Source: Alphaproteobacteria bacterium
GTDB taxonomy: Bacteria; Pseudomonadota; Alphaproteobacteria; Reyranellales; Reyranellaceae
DNA length: 34,772 nt
Reading direction: 5' to 3'
NCBI GenBank assembly: GCA_016870115.1
Contig: VGCH01000029.1
Coordinates: 1 to 34,772 of the forward strand
Both the position numbers and the translations under genes were made by a program. A model generated the notes under the pieces. It was not told where the DNA came from, ran no database searches, and saw only the letters and a program-made list of their open reading frames with translations. Below are positions 22,222 to 31,127 of this stretch, one piece after another (position 1 is the stretch's first letter; the number at the start of each line of letters is the position of its first letter).

Positions 22222-23004
22222 ATGGCGTTCGTCGATCTTCAGGGCGTCAGCCTGACCTATCGCCTGGGTCGTGAAACGACCCTGGCGCTGGCGGACGCGA
22301 CGTTCGGGATCGAGAAGGGTGAGTTCATCGCCGTTGTCGGGCCGTCCGGCTGCGGCAAGTCGACCATCATGAAGCTGGTCACCGGACTGCTGCCAGCGTC
22401 CGGTGGTGAGGTGCGGGTCGACGGCAAGAAGGTGACGGGCCCGATCAAGGGCGTCGGGATGGCCTTCCAGAATCCGACGCTGATGCCCTGGCGCACCACC
22501 ATGGACAACATCCTGTTGCCCATGGAGGTGGTGGAACCGCACAAGCGCCGCTTCCGGCAGAACCGGGCGGAGTATGTCGAGCGCGGCATGCGGCTTCTCA
22601 AGACCGTGGGTCTCGCCGACTTCGCCGACAAGTATCCCTGGCAGCTCTCGGGCGGCATGCAACAGCGGTCGAACCTCTGCCGGGCGCTCATTCACGAGCC
22701 GGAATTGCTCATGCTCGACGAGCCGTTCGGCGCGCTTGACGCCTTCACCCGCGAGGAACTGTGGGGCGTGATGCAGGCGCTCTGGATGGAGAAGCGATTC
22801 ACCGGCGTTCTGGTGACCCACGATCTGCGCGAGGCGGCTTTCCTCGCCGACACGGTCTATGTGATGAGCCGGCGACCGGGACGGATCGTGTTGGCGAAGA
22901 AAATCGATATCCCGCGCCCCCGAACGCTCGCTACCACCTTCGAACCGCACTTCGTGGAGCTCGTGCACGAGCTGCGCGACCGCATCCACCAGGAGCACGC
23001 CTGA
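22222..23004 (+). CDS. ABC transporter ATP-binding protein, SsuB/TauB/NrtD type
   Basis: This 260-residue cytoplasmic ATPase of an importer has Walker A GPSGCGKST, the Q-loop sequence FQNPTLMPWRTTMDNI typical of the nitrate/sulfonate/taurine subfamily, signature LSGGMQQR, Walker B LLMLDEPFGALD and the H-loop in VTHDLREAAFLAD. It starts 16 bp after the binding-protein gene, and its TGA shares one base with the permease ATG (23002-23006), so the three genes are co-translated. It energises uptake of the ligand bound by the preceding receptor. Confidence 0.94.
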   Translation: MAFVDLQGVSLTYRLGRETTLALADATFGIEKGEFIAVVGPSGCGKSTIMKLVTGLLPASGGEVRVDGKKVTGPIKGVGMAFQNPTLMPWRTTMDNILLPMEVVEPHKRRFRQNRAEYVERGMRLLKTVGLADFADKYPWQLSGGMQQRSNLCRALIHEPELLMLDEPFGALDAFTREELWGVMQALWMEKRFTGVLVTHDLREAAFLADTVYVMSRRPGRIVLAKKIDIPRPRTLATTFEPHFVELVHELRDRIHQEHA

Positions 23005-23780
23005 TGACGGAGCTGCAGCGCGAGTCCCTGCGGCACGCCATGCCCTGGCTGGTCATGGCGGGTCTGCTGCTGGTCTGGGAGATCGCGTGCATCGCGACCG
23101 GCGTGCAGGAGATCATCCTGCCCCGGCCGTCCCAGATCTTTTCGGTGATGATCGACCGGTGGGATGTGCTGCTGCGCTTCTGCCTCGACACGCTGTGGAC
23201 CACGGTGATCGGCTTCGCGCTCGCGATCGCCGGCGGCCTTGTGCTGGGCCTGGCCATTGGCGCCTCGCCCTTCGTCTATTCCGGCCTCTATCCGCTCCTG
23301 ATCGCCTTTAACGCGATCCCGAAGGTCGCGATCGTGCCGATCCTCATGATCTGGCTCGGCGTTGGCGCCGCGCCGGCGATCATCACGGCCTTCGTCATCA
23401 GTTTCTTTCCCATTGTGGTGAACGTCGCCACCGGTCTTGCGACCATCGAGCCCGAGATGCGCGATGTGCTGCGCAGCCTCGGCGCTACGCGGACCGAGAT
23501 CCTGACCAAGGTCGGTATTCCGCGCGCGATGCCCTACCTGTTCGCCAGCCTCAAGGTCGCGATCACGCTCGCTTTCATCGGCTCGGTGATCTCGGAGACC
23601 GTGGGCGGCAATCGCGGCATCGGCTTCCTGATGCTGTCGGCCGGGGCGCGCAACGACGCGCCGATCACCTTCGCAGGCCTGTTCGCCATCGCGATCATGG
23701 GCGTGTTGATGTACGCGCTCTGCGCGATGGTCGAGAAGCGGATGACTCGCTGGGCGTTCCGTGGCGAGCTGGTGACCTGA
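23004..23780 (+). CDS. ABC transporter permease, SsuC/TauC type
   Basis: This 258-residue inner-membrane protein is expected to have six transmembrane segments. The EAA loop that contacts the ATPase reads MRDVLRSLGATRTEILTKVGIPRAMPY in the second half of the protein, and ISETVGGNRGIGFLM is subfamily-typical. Its ATG overlaps the ATPase stop by one base. The end is three bases from the convergent MFS gene stop, so there is no room for an intergenic terminator. Together with the two upstream genes it forms a complete importer. Confidence 0.93.
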   Translation: MTELQRESLRHAMPWLVMAGLLLVWEIACIATGVQEIILPRPSQIFSVMIDRWDVLLRFCLDTLWTTVIGFALAIAGGLVLGLAIGASPFVYSGLYPLLIAFNAIPKVAIVPILMIWLGVGAAPAIITAFVISFFPIVVNVATGLATIEPEMRDVLRSLGATRTEILTKVGIPRAMPYLFASLKVAITLAFIGSVISETVGGNRGIGFLMLSAGARNDAPITFAGLFAIAIMGVLMYALCAMVEKRMTRWAFRGELVT

Positions 23781-23783
23781 GCC

Positions 23784-24983
23784 TCAGCGCGCGGCCCGCG
23801 CGAGCGCCAGCATCGCGGCCAGCGCCAGCACCGAGGCGATCAGAACCGCGATGAATGCGCCGACGGCGCCCCAGCGCTCCAGCACGGCCGCGAGGATGAC
23901 CGGCGCCATAGCTGACACGATGCCTTGGGGGAGCGCGAGGCGACCCATGTAACGGCCGAGTTCCGCGCGTCCGAAGAGGGCGAGCGGCAAGGTCGCTCGG
24001 ATCACGGCCTTCATGCCGTTGGCCACGCCATAGGCCGCGATGCAAAGAAGCGCCGGCACGATGGTGTCGCCGAACGCCAGCCCGACTGCCAGACCGAACG
24101 GCAGCACGGCGGCGGCTCCGACCGCCGACGCCATCACCGAGTAGCGATGCCCGATGAAGACTTCGGCGAGGCGTACCGTCACCTGCGCCGGTCCGACCAT
24201 CGCGGCGATGGCGAGTGCCTGAGCCGGCGGATGGCCAAGTCCGCGGAACATCTCGATCATGTGCACGACCATGCCGGTAAAGACGAACATGCCGAGCGCC
24301 AGAGCGGTCGAGAGCAGCAGGTAGGCCACCCGGCGCTTCTCCGGCGGCAGGCCCGCGCCGCCAATCTCGCCGGGGCCCACCACCAGCGGCGCCGGCGCTC
24401 CGCGCGGCAAGACCGTAAGGTGGATCGGCAGACAGATCACGATGTGGAGCGCCGCGAAGACCAACAGCGTGTCGCGCCAGCCGAACTCGGCGTCGAGCAA
24501 GCCGGCCACCGGCCAGAACACTGTGGAGGCCAGTCCGCCGATCACCGCCAGGAGTGCTATGGCCTGACGCGCGTATCGCCCCGCGATCTGGGCCAGCGCG
24601 ACACTCGAGGGGACTCCCACCGTCATGGCGAAGGCGAGTCCCAGGGCGGCCCAGCACGCGAAGTAGGCCGCGGCCCCGTTCGCGAACGAAAGTGTCGCGA
24701 GACCTCCTGCGGTCGCGACCGAGCCCAGCGCCATCATGCCGCGTGCGCCGTTCCGGTCGAGCCAGCGACCGATCGCAGGCGAGGCGAGCGCGCTCACGGC
24801 GAACAGGACGGTAATACCGGCATAGACGAGTTCGCTGGCGAGGCCGAGCTCCTCGCGGATCGGCCGACCAAGCACGCTCGGCATGAGGAACGTCGTGCCC
24901 CAGCCGATGATCTGGGTAATGCCGAGCCCCAGCGTTGCGCGGCCGGTCGGGCCCGTGATCTCGGCTCGCGCGGGAAATGCCAT
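23784..24983 (-). CDS. Major facilitator superfamily transporter
   Basis: This 399-residue membrane protein has about twelve hydrophobic segments in two halves separated by a polar loop (about 190-215, rich in Pro, Gly and charged residues). The cytoplasmic loop SPAIGRWLDRNGARGM (about 68-83) corresponds to the G-x-L-x-D-R-x-G motif A between helices 2 and 3. The N-terminal ITQIIGWGTTFLMPSVLG is common in a family of MFS proteins near catabolic genes, often labelled nitrate/organic-acid or monocarboxylate permeases. The substrate cannot be assigned. It lies 155 bp downstream of the AceE-like gene on the same strand; that spacer shows no terminator and only scattered weak repeats. Confidence 0.88.
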   Translation of the reverse strand: MAFPARAEITGPTGRATLGLGITQIIGWGTTFLMPSVLGRPIREELGLASELVYAGITVLFAVSALASPAIGRWLDRNGARGMMALGSVATAGGLATLSFANGAAAYFACWAALGLAFAMTVGVPSSVALAQIAGRYARQAIALLAVIGGLASTVFWPVAGLLDAEFGWRDTLLVFAALHIVICLPIHLTVLPRGAPAPLVVGPGEIGGAGLPPEKRRVAYLLLSTALALGMFVFTGMVVHMIEMFRGLGHPPAQALAIAAMVGPAQVTVRLAEVFIGHRYSVMASAVGAAAVLPFGLAVGLAFGDTIVPALLCIAAYGVANGMKAVIRATLPLALFGRAELGRYMGRLALPQGIVSAMAPVILAAVLERWGAVGAFIAVLIASVLALAAMLALARAAR

Positions 24984-25138
24984 CGCTCGCGCATAGAGCG
25001 TTTTCGGCTCGGATGGAACCGCTCACGCGGGGCTGCCTAAACGGACGCTCGCTATTGGCAGTGGCCCGCTCGTCGGCCGTCCGATACGGATGACTCCAAC
25101 CGGATCGGAAACGCTTTGGCTCCGCCAGCCGCGCCGGG

Positions 25139-27484
25139 TCAGCCGATGGCGCGGGCCGCGGCGTCCAGGATGGCGGCGCTGTCGAGGCCCATCGAACGGT
25201 AGAGGTCGGGAATGTCGCCGGACTGGCCAAAGCCCTCGATGCCGAGCGGCACGACGCGCTGGCCACGCACCGAGCCCAGCCAAGACAGCGCCAGCGGGTG
25301 GCCATCCAAGGCCGTCACCAGACGAGCATCGCGGCCAAGTGGGGCCAACAGCCGCTCGACGTGACTGACCTCAGCCGGTGCCGTGCGACCAACGGTGCGG
25401 CCACGCGCGGCGAGTGCTGCGCGCCACTCCGTGTGCAGCCGGTCGGGTGAGGTCAGGACGAGCAAGCCCGCGCCTGCGAAGTCGCGCTGCAGGGATTTGT
25501 GCGCCTCGATGGCTTCGGGGACCAGTGCGCCCATCGCCACGATCACCATCTCGCAGCCGGCTTCCGGGGCCGCGTACCAGTAGCCGCCGGAGACAATCTG
25601 CGACGCGGTGTCGGCGTCGAGTGCGCGATCGGGCTGTGCGATCTGGCGCGTGGTGAGGCGCAGGTAGATCGAGCCGCCATCGGGGCGCTGCATGAAATCG
25701 AACCCATGCCGCATGAGGATCGCCAGCTCGTCGACAAAAGCTGGTTCGTAGGAAACGAGACCGGGCTGGCCCATGCCGATCAGCGGGGTGTGCACGCTCT
25801 GATGCGCGCCACCCTCAGGCGCGAGCGTGACCCCGGACGGGGTCGCCACGACCATGAACCGGGCGCCCTGGTAGCAGGCATAGTTCAGCGCATCGAGGCC
25901 GCGCGCGATGAAGGGATCGTAGAGCGTGCCGATCGGCAGAAGGCGCGCGCCGAACAGCTCGTGGCCGAGCCCGAGCGCGGCGAGCTGGAGGAAGAGGTTG
26001 TTCTCGGCGATGCCGAGTTCGAGGTGCTGGCCGCGCGGCGTCTTCTTCCAGAGCTGCGCGCTCACCACCTTCAGCTCGCGGAACACATCTTCAGCCTCGG
26101 TGTGCGCCCACAGGCCACGCCGGTTCACCCAGGCGCCGAGGTTGGTGGACACGGTGACGTCGGGCGACGTCGTGACGATGCGTCGCGCGAGCTCACCATC
26201 CGCCGTGGCGATTCCGCTCAGGATCTTGCCGAACCCTTCCTGCGTGCTCGCCTTGCGATCGGTCGGACGTGGCAGCGATTCCGGAACGGGGATCACGGGC
26301 GCGGTCGTGCGCCTGCGACCCTGCACGTTGAGCGGCGCGGCCGCCACGAAAGCGGCCAGTTGCGCGGGATCGCCGCGCAGGCCCTCGAACTTCTCCCACT
26401 CGCGGCCCGGTGCGATGCCGAGCGACTTCGCGAAGCCGGCCAGCTGGTCCGGCGTCATGAGGCCCGAGTGATTGTCCTTGTGGCCCGCGAAGGGCAGGCC
26501 CTGACCCTTGATTGTGTAGGCGATGAAGCAGGTGGGCGTGTCGTCGGTGACACCCTCGAAGGCGTCGAGTACCGCCTGCATGTCGTGGCCGGCCAGATTG
26601 GTCATCAGCCGGTGCAAGGCGTCGTCGTCGTTCATGTCGAGGATGCGACGGATGCCGGGGTACTGGTTGAGATCGCGCACCAGCGCCTCACGCCAGCCCG
26701 CGCCGCCCTTGTACACCAGCGCCGAGTACAGCGAGTTCGGGCAGGCGTCGATCCAGTCGCGCAGGTGCGTGCCGTCCGGCCCGGCGAACGCCGCCTCGAG
26801 CAGCTTGCCGTACTTCAGCGTCACGACGCGCCAGCCCACCAACTCGAACATCTCGGCGACGCGGCCGAAAAGCCGGTCGTTGACCACGCCGTCCAGACTC
26901 TGGCGATTGTAGTCGATCACCCACCAGAGATTTCGCACGTCGTGCTTCCAGCCCTCGAGCAGGGCCTCGAAGACGTTCCCCTCGTCCAGCTCGGCGTCGC
27001 CCACGAGGGCGACCATGCGGCCGGTCGATCGACCTTCGGGGCCAAGCCCCTTCAGGCGGACATAGTCCTGCACGATGGACGAGAAGAGCGTCATCGCGAC
27101 ACCCAGCCCCACCGAGCCGGTCGAGAAGTCGACGTCGTCGACGTCCTTGGTGCGCGAGGGGTAGGACTGCGCGCCGCCCAGCGCGCGGAACTTTTCGAGT
27201 TTCTCTCGCGTCTGGTTTCCGAACAGGTACTGGATCGCGTGGAACACCGGCGAGGCGTGCGGCTTCACCGCCACGCGATCCTCGGGCCTCAGGACCGAAA
27301 AGTAGAGAGCGGTCATCACCGTGGCGAGCGACGCGCACGATGCCTGGTGGCCGCCCACCTTGAGCCCATCGCGGTTGGGCCGAAGGTGATTGGCGTGATG
27401 GATCGTCCAGGCGCTGAGCCACAGCACCTTGCGTTCGAGTTCACTCAGCAGCCGGAGCCGCTCGACGGGGGCCAAGGTGGTCAT
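25139..27484 (-). CDS. AceE/MdeB-like 2-oxoacid dehydrogenase E1 (transketolase-fold)
   Basis: This 781-residue thiamine-diphosphate enzyme is built like the homodimeric pyruvate dehydrogenase E1 (AceE), though about 100 residues shorter than the 887-residue E. coli protein. HHANHLRPNRDGLKVGGHQAS and KPHASPVFHAIQYLFGNQT match the N-terminal domain. The TPP/Mg motif runs from VGDAELDEGNVFEALLEGW to IDYNRQSLDG. The middle transketolase-like domain has ELGIAENNLFLQLAALGL, with the Glu expected to activate the cofactor. AGGAGAGG precedes the ATG. It is divergent from an Lrp/AsnC gene, the same order as mdeB and mdeR in Pseudomonas putida, where MdeB oxidises 2-oxobutyrate. No E2/E3 or methionine gamma-lyase gene is adjacent. 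A plain transketolase is the less likely reading. Confidence 0.82.
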   Translation of the reverse strand: MTTLAPVERLRLLSELERKVLWLSAWTIHHANHLRPNRDGLKVGGHQASCASLATVMTALYFSVLRPEDRVAVKPHASPVFHAIQYLFGNQTREKLEKFRALGGAQSYPSRTKDVDDVDFSTGSVGLGVAMTLFSSIVQDYVRLKGLGPEGRSTGRMVALVGDAELDEGNVFEALLEGWKHDVRNLWWVIDYNRQSLDGVVNDRLFGRVAEMFELVGWRVVTLKYGKLLEAAFAGPDGTHLRDWIDACPNSLYSALVYKGGAGWREALVRDLNQYPGIRRILDMNDDDALHRLMTNLAGHDMQAVLDAFEGVTDDTPTCFIAYTIKGQGLPFAGHKDNHSGLMTPDQLAGFAKSLGIAPGREWEKFEGLRGDPAQLAAFVAAAPLNVQGRRRTTAPVIPVPESLPRPTDRKASTQEGFGKILSGIATADGELARRIVTTSPDVTVSTNLGAWVNRRGLWAHTEAEDVFRELKVVSAQLWKKTPRGQHLELGIAENNLFLQLAALGLGHELFGARLLPIGTLYDPFIARGLDALNYACYQGARFMVVATPSGVTLAPEGGAHQSVHTPLIGMGQPGLVSYEPAFVDELAILMRHGFDFMQRPDGGSIYLRLTTRQIAQPDRALDADTASQIVSGGYWYAAPEAGCEMVIVAMGALVPEAIEAHKSLQRDFAGAGLLVLTSPDRLHTEWRAALAARGRTVGRTAPAEVSHVERLLAPLGRDARLVTALDGHPLALSWLGSVRGQRVVPLGIEGFGQSGDIPDLYRSMGLDSAAILDAAARAIG

Positions 27485-27582
27485 GGCCTCTCCTACGCCG
27501 GATCGTCAGGAAGGTCCTTGCGTTTGCATCGCCGAACGCGCTGTATAGGGTAGAATTCACCTGTAAGGACGGAATTGACGCA
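27485..27582. promoter_or_regulatory. Divergent promoter/operator region between E1 and Lrp genes
   Basis: This 98-bp spacer must hold both promoters. Visible elements are a GCGTT...AACGC inverted repeat (27520-27524 and 27535-27539) and a TAGAAT box (27551-27556, five of six matches to the -10 consensus) about 27 bp before the regulator ATG. GAATT also occurs twice, 19 bp apart (27553 and 27572). Nothing here matches the phhA-side operator at 16644-16685, so the two Lrp/AsnC proteins probably recognise different sites. Confidence 0.4.
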
Positions 27583-28104
27583 ATGATCAACCTAGATGTC
27601 GTCGATCGTCGCATTCTGGAGACGCTCCAGAAAGAGGGCCGGCTCAGCAACGCCGACCTGGCCGACAAGGTCGGCCTCTCCCCGTCGCCGTGCTGGCGGC
27701 GCGTGAAGGCGTTGGAGGAGGCGGGCGTGATCCGGGGCTATGGCGCGCACATCGACGCCAAGGCGGTCGGGCTGCCGATCAACGTCTTCGTGAGCGTCTC
27801 GCTCTCCACGCAGGTGGAGAAGGCGCTCCAGGCCTTCGAGCGTGCGGCCGCGGCGCGGCCCGAGGTGATGGAGTGCTACCTGATGACGGGCGACAGCGAC
27901 TATCTCCTGCGTGTCGTCGTGCCGGACCTCGAAGCCTACGAGCGCTTCGTCATGGACTTCACCAAGATCCCAGGCATCGCCCAGATCCGAAGTTCGTTCG
28001 CGCTTCGACCGGTGAAGCAGGGGGCCGCCTTGCCGTTGGGCGTCGCGCCTCAGTCGAGGTCGATCGCCCCCCGCAGGACCGGCACGCACGCCCCGCCGAT
28101 GTAG
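27583..28104 (+). CDS. Lrp/AsnC family transcriptional regulator (MdeR-like position)
   Basis: This 173-residue regulator has a winged helix-turn-helix (LDVVDRRILETLQKEGRLSN, then LADKVGLSPSPCWRRVKALEE, about 3-48) and a RAM domain (about 68-150, with YLMTGDSDYLLRVVVPDLEAY). It is divergent from the AceE/MdeB-like gene, copying the mdeR-mdeB arrangement in which the Lrp-type MdeR activates methionine catabolic genes. That role is inferred from order alone. The 3' end overlaps the convergent PhzF-like gene by 55 bases; the extra C-terminal tail, rich in Pro and Arg, lies in that overlap. Only a distant purine stretch (AAGGAC, 27565-27570) precedes the ATG. Confidence 0.9.
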   Translation: MINLDVVDRRILETLQKEGRLSNADLADKVGLSPSPCWRRVKALEEAGVIRGYGAHIDAKAVGLPINVFVSVSLSTQVEKALQAFERAAAARPEVMECYLMTGDSDYLLRVVVPDLEAYERFVMDFTKIPGIAQIRSSFALRPVKQGAALPLGVAPQSRSIAPRRTGTHAPPM

Positions 28105-28958
28105 GTCGCCGTCACGTGGCCGGCGGTTTTGTCGGCGCGAGCCAACATCAGGCTGGGTCGACCCATATCCACGCCCTGCCCCAGCCGCAGCTCAAGGCGG
28201 AGATCGCGCGCCGGCTCGGCTTGCGCCAGCAGACCGGCCAACGCGACGTTGGCGGACCCTGTCGCCGGGTCCTCGGCGATGCCGTGCATCGGCGCGAACA
28301 TGCGCGTCTGGATCTCTGCGCCCGCCTCCTCGCCACGGACCCAAAGGTGAATGCCGGTGGCGTGCTCGCGCGGGATGTCCCGCGCGAAGACGTCGGCCCG
28401 GGGCGTCGCGGCGCGCAAGGCGTCGCGGGACTCGAGCTCGGCGAAGATGAAGGGGGTGCCGCAGGACGCAATGCAGGGCGCGTGGGCGGATCGCGCGATC
28501 CACTCCAGCCCGAGCCCGCAGGCCGCCGCGACCAGCTCGGGAGACACGTCTCCGCCAAGCGAGAGCGCCGCGGGCGCCCGCAAACGCGCACCCACCACCA
28601 CGCCGTCCCGGCGTTGAAGCTCCATCGGCACCAGCCCGGCCGTCTCCTCGAAGATCAGACGGTCGCCCGTGACTGCGCGTCCGAAAACCCGGTCCCGCCG
28701 TGCGAGCACAAAGGCAGTCCCGACATTGGGGTGCCCGGCGAACGGCAACTCGGCCCGCGGGGTGAATATCCGTACCCGGGCAGTATGCGCGGGGCTCTCA
28801 GGCGGCAGAACGAACGTCGTCTCGGCGAGATTGAATTCGGCCGCGATCGCCTGCATCTGGTCGGTCGAGAGGCCGCGCGCATCGGTGATCACGGCAAGCG
28901 GATTGCCGCCGAAGCGTCGGTCGGTGAATACATCGACGGTCTCGAAATCCAGCTGCAC
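28050..28958 (-). CDS. PhzF-family isomerase-like protein
   Basis: This 302-residue diaminopimelate-epimerase-fold protein belongs to the PhzF/YddE group. The N-terminus is typical ([20 protein letters not shown]), the catalytic Glu46 lies in FNLAETTFV, His76 in [15 protein letters not shown], and [14 protein letters not shown] is the second-half motif. PhzF itself isomerises a phenazine precursor, but no other phenazine genes are present, and most family members have unknown substrates. The GTG at 28958 is chosen because the aligned homologous sequence begins there; the ribosome site is weak. Its 3' end is antisense to the tail of the Lrp-type regulator (55 bases). Confidence 0.9.
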   Translation of the reverse strand: MQLDFETVDVFTDRRFGGNPLAVITDARGLSTDQMQAIAAEFNLAETTFVLPPESPAHTARVRIFTPRAELPFAGHPNVGTAFVLARRDRVFGRAVTGDRLIFEETAGLVPMELQRRDGVVVGARLRAPAALSLGGDVSPELVAAACGLGLEWIARSAHAPCIASCGTPFIFAELESRDALRAATPRADVFARDIPREHATGIHLWVRGEEAGAEIQTRMFAPMHGIAEDPATGSANVALAGLLAQAEPARDLRLELRLGQGVDMGRPSLMLARADKTAGHVTATYIGGACVPVLRGAIDLD

Positions 28959-28976
28959 AGCTCGTTCTTTCGCGCG

Positions 28977-28993
28977 GAGGGGGCTTCCCCCTC
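28977..28993. repeat. Perfect 7-bp hairpin in a divergent promoter spacer
   Basis: GAGGGGG and CCCCCTC pair perfectly around a CTT loop, in the 60-bp spacer between the PhzF-like start (28958) and the acyl-CoA ligase start (29019). With starts on both sides and no T run it is unlikely to be a terminator. It may be an operator or 5'-leader structure. Function unknown. Confidence 0.4.
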
Positions 28994-29018
28994 TAGCACG
29001 GCACGCTAAGCTGGCCGC

Positions 29019-30692
29019 ATGAGCAATCCTGCGACCGCGCCTGCGCTTTCCTACGATCACGGTACCTCACCCCGGACGCTGATCGGCGAGACCATCGGCG
29101 CGTTCTTCGACCGGCAGGTCGAAGCCTTCCGCGACCGCGAAGCGCTGGTGGTGCGCCAACAGAACATTCGCTGGAGTTGGGGAGAGCTCGCACGCCGCAT
29201 CGACGATCTGGCGAGCGGCCTGCTGTCGCTCGGACTCAATCCGGGCGATCGCGTCGGCATGTGGTCGCCCAACAATGCCGAATGGACGTTGACCCAGTTC
29301 GCCACCGCCAAGGCCGGTCTCGTCCTCGTGAACATCAACCCGGCCTACCGGCGCTCGGAGTTCGAGTATGCCGTGAACAAGGTCGGCTGCCGCGCCGTCG
29401 TGCTCGCGCCGGCGCTCAAGACCTCGAACTACATCGAGATCGTCGAGGAGCTGAAGGCCGCGGGCAAGCTCCCCAGACTTGAGCACGCGATCCGGCTGGG
29501 TGCCGAGCGCACGCCCGGCATGCTCAATTTCGACGACATCGCGTGCGGCGGTTCAAACGCCGATCGCCAGCGTCTCGCCGAGATCGGGCCGGGCCTCCAG
29601 TTCGACGATCCGATCAACATCCAGTTCACGTCGGGCACCACGGGTTTCCCCAAGGGCGCCACGCTCACGCACCACAACATCCTGAACAACGGCTACTTCG
29701 TGGGCGAGGGGCTGAAGCTCACGCCCGACGACCGGCTTTGTATCCCGGTGCCGCTCTATCATTGCTTCGGCATGGTGATGGGCAATCTCGGGTGCCTCAC
29801 GCATGGCGCCACCATGATCTATCCGTCGGAGGCGTTCGATCCACTGGCCACACTGCAGGCGCTGCACGACGAGAAGTGCACGGCGCTCTACGGCGTGCCA
29901 ACCATGTTCATCGCCCAGCTCGATCATCCGCGCTTCGCCGAGTTCAACCTGGGATCACTGCGCACCGGCATCATGGCGGGCTCGCCCTGTCCGATCGAGG
30001 TGATGAAGCGTGTGCAGGAACGTATGAACATGCACGAGGTCACCATCGCCTATGGCATGACCGAGACGTCGCCGGTCTCCACCCAATGCGCCACCGACGA
30101 TCCGCTGGAGCTGCGGGTTTCAACCGTCGGCCGCGTCCTGCCGCATATCGAGATCAAGATCGTCGATGCCGAGGGGCGCATCGTGCCACGCGGTGCGACC
30201 GGCGAGTTCTGCACCCGCGGCTACTCGGTGATGCGCGGCTATTGGGACGATGCCGCGAAGACCGGCGAGGCGATCGACGCCGGTGGCTGGATGCATACCG
30301 GCGATCTCGCGACCATGGATGACAACGGCTACGTCAACATCGTGGGCCGCCTAAAGGACATGGTGATCCGGGGGGGCGAGAACGTCTATCCGCGCGAAAT
30401 CGAGGAGTTCCTGTATCGCCATCCCAAGGTACAGGACGTGCAGGTGATTGGCGTGCCCGACAAGCGTTTCGGCGAGGAGGTCTGCGCCTGGATCAAGCTG
30501 CGGGATGGCGAGGCCGCGACCGCGGAGGAGATCCGCGCGTTCTGCCAGGGTCAGATCGCGCACTACAAGATTCCACGCTACATCGAGTTCGTGACGGAGT
30601 TCCCGATGACCATCACCGGAAAGATCCAGAAGTTTGTCATGCGCGAGCAAACCATGGCCAAGCTCGGCCTCACTGCTGACAAGACGGCCTGA
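29019..30692 (+). CDS. AMP-forming acyl-CoA synthetase (fatty-acid/medium-chain type)
   Basis: This 557-residue adenylate-forming ligase activates a carboxylic acid with ATP, then forms the CoA thioester. Its motifs appear in order: the P-loop [18 protein letters not shown] (about 204-221), [11 protein letters not shown] in the middle, [22 protein letters not shown], the hinge [14 protein letters not shown], and the C-terminal catalytic lysine in [12 protein letters not shown]. The N-terminal TIGAFFDRQ-like segment and the length fit the FadD/medium-chain acyl-CoA synthetase group commonly found in alphaproteobacterial beta-oxidation. Its stop is two bases before a VOC gene, so they are probably co-transcribed. 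Acyl-CoA dehydrogenases and crotonases at the left of the window could use its product, but they are 26 kb away. Confidence 0.92.
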   Translation: MSNPATAPALSYDHGTSPRTLIGETIGAFFDRQVEAFRDREALVVRQQNIRWSWGELARRIDDLASGLLSLGLNPGDRVGMWSPNNAEWTLTQFATAKAGLVLVNINPAYRRSEFEYAVNKVGCRAVVLAPALKTSNYIEIVEELKAAGKLPRLEHAIRLGAERTPGMLNFDDIACGGSNADRQRLAEIGPGLQFDDPINIQFTSGTTGFPKGATLTHHNILNNGYFVGEGLKLTPDDRLCIPVPLYHCFGMVMGNLGCLTHGATMIYPSEAFDPLATLQALHDEKCTALYGVPTMFIAQLDHPRFAEFNLGSLRTGIMAGSPCPIEVMKRVQERMNMHEVTIAYGMTETSPVSTQCATDDPLELRVSTVGRVLPHIEIKIVDAEGRIVPRGATGEFCTRGYSVMRGYWDDAAKTGEAIDAGGWMHTGDLATMDDNGYVNIVGRLKDMVIRGGENVYPREIEEFLYRHPKVQDVQVIGVPDKRFGEEVCAWIKLRDGEAATAEEIRAFCQGQIAHYKIPRYIEFVTEFPMTITGKIQKFVMREQTMAKLGLTADKTA

Positions 30693-30694
30693 CC

Positions 30695-31111
30695 ATGACC
30701 ACTCCCTATCCCGTCTCGCAGCTGGTGGTGTTCCTCTACGCCAGCGACACCGCGCGGAGCTGGCACTTCTACGGCGAGCTTCTGGGTCTCGAGCTGACGC
30801 TCGATCAGGGCGCCTGCCGCATCTACCGGGTCGGAGGCAAGGAGGGCTTCTTGGGCGTGTGCCAGGCGCGGGCTGAACAGAAGCCGCCGCCGCCCGATCG
30901 CGCGCCGCGCGGCGTCGTGTTGACGCTGGTGACGCCGGATGTCGACGGGCTGTACGCGACCCTGAAGGCGCGGGGCGTGCCGTTCGACACCGCGCCCGCG
31001 TTCAGCGAGCGGTTCAACGTCTATAGCTGCTTCTTCCGCGACCCCGATGGCTACCTGCTTGAGCTGCAGGAGTTCCGCTCGCCGGCCTGGCCCAAGCCGC
31101 GGCCAGCCTGA
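30695..31111 (+). CDS. VOC (glyoxalase/bleomycin resistance/dioxygenase) superfamily protein
   Basis: This 138-residue protein has the paired beta-alpha-beta-beta-beta modules of the VOC fold. SQLVVFLYASDTARSWHFYGELLGLEL opens the first module and GVVLTLVTPDVDGLYATLKARGV the second, ending in CFFRDPDGYLLELQEF, whose final Glu is a usual metal ligand. The ATG is two bases after the acyl-CoA ligase stop. Family members include glyoxalase I, methylmalonyl-CoA epimerase and antibiotic-binding proteins. An epimerase-like role beside an acyl-CoA ligase is conceivable, but the sequence alone does not support naming it. Confidence 0.87.
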   Translation: MTTPYPVSQLVVFLYASDTARSWHFYGELLGLELTLDQGACRIYRVGGKEGFLGVCQARAEQKPPPPDRAPRGVVLTLVTPDVDGLYATLKARGVPFDTAPAFSERFNVYSCFFRDPDGYLLELQEFRSPAWPKPRPA

Positions 31112-31127
31112 CGTCGGGACGCGCCGA

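Noticed and set aside
21192-23780. Calling the importer a sulfonate (ssuABC) or thiamine-precursor system
   Set aside because: The fold families fit, but there is no sulfonate monooxygenase, thiamine gene or TPP-riboswitch-like leader nearby.
24984-25138. Weak inverted repeat AGCGTTTTCGG / TCGGAAACGCT in the spacer before the MFS gene
   Set aside because: The arms are about 100 bp apart and imperfect (9 of 11), not beyond what this composition gives by chance.
25499-27553. 684-codon open frame on the plus strand
   Set aside because: It mirrors the AceE/MdeB-like gene on the other strand and shows no recognisable domain.
28050-28958. Phenazine biosynthesis
   Set aside because: Only a PhzF-family protein is present. 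No phzA-E or phzG relatives occur, and most PhzF-like proteins are unrelated to phenazines.
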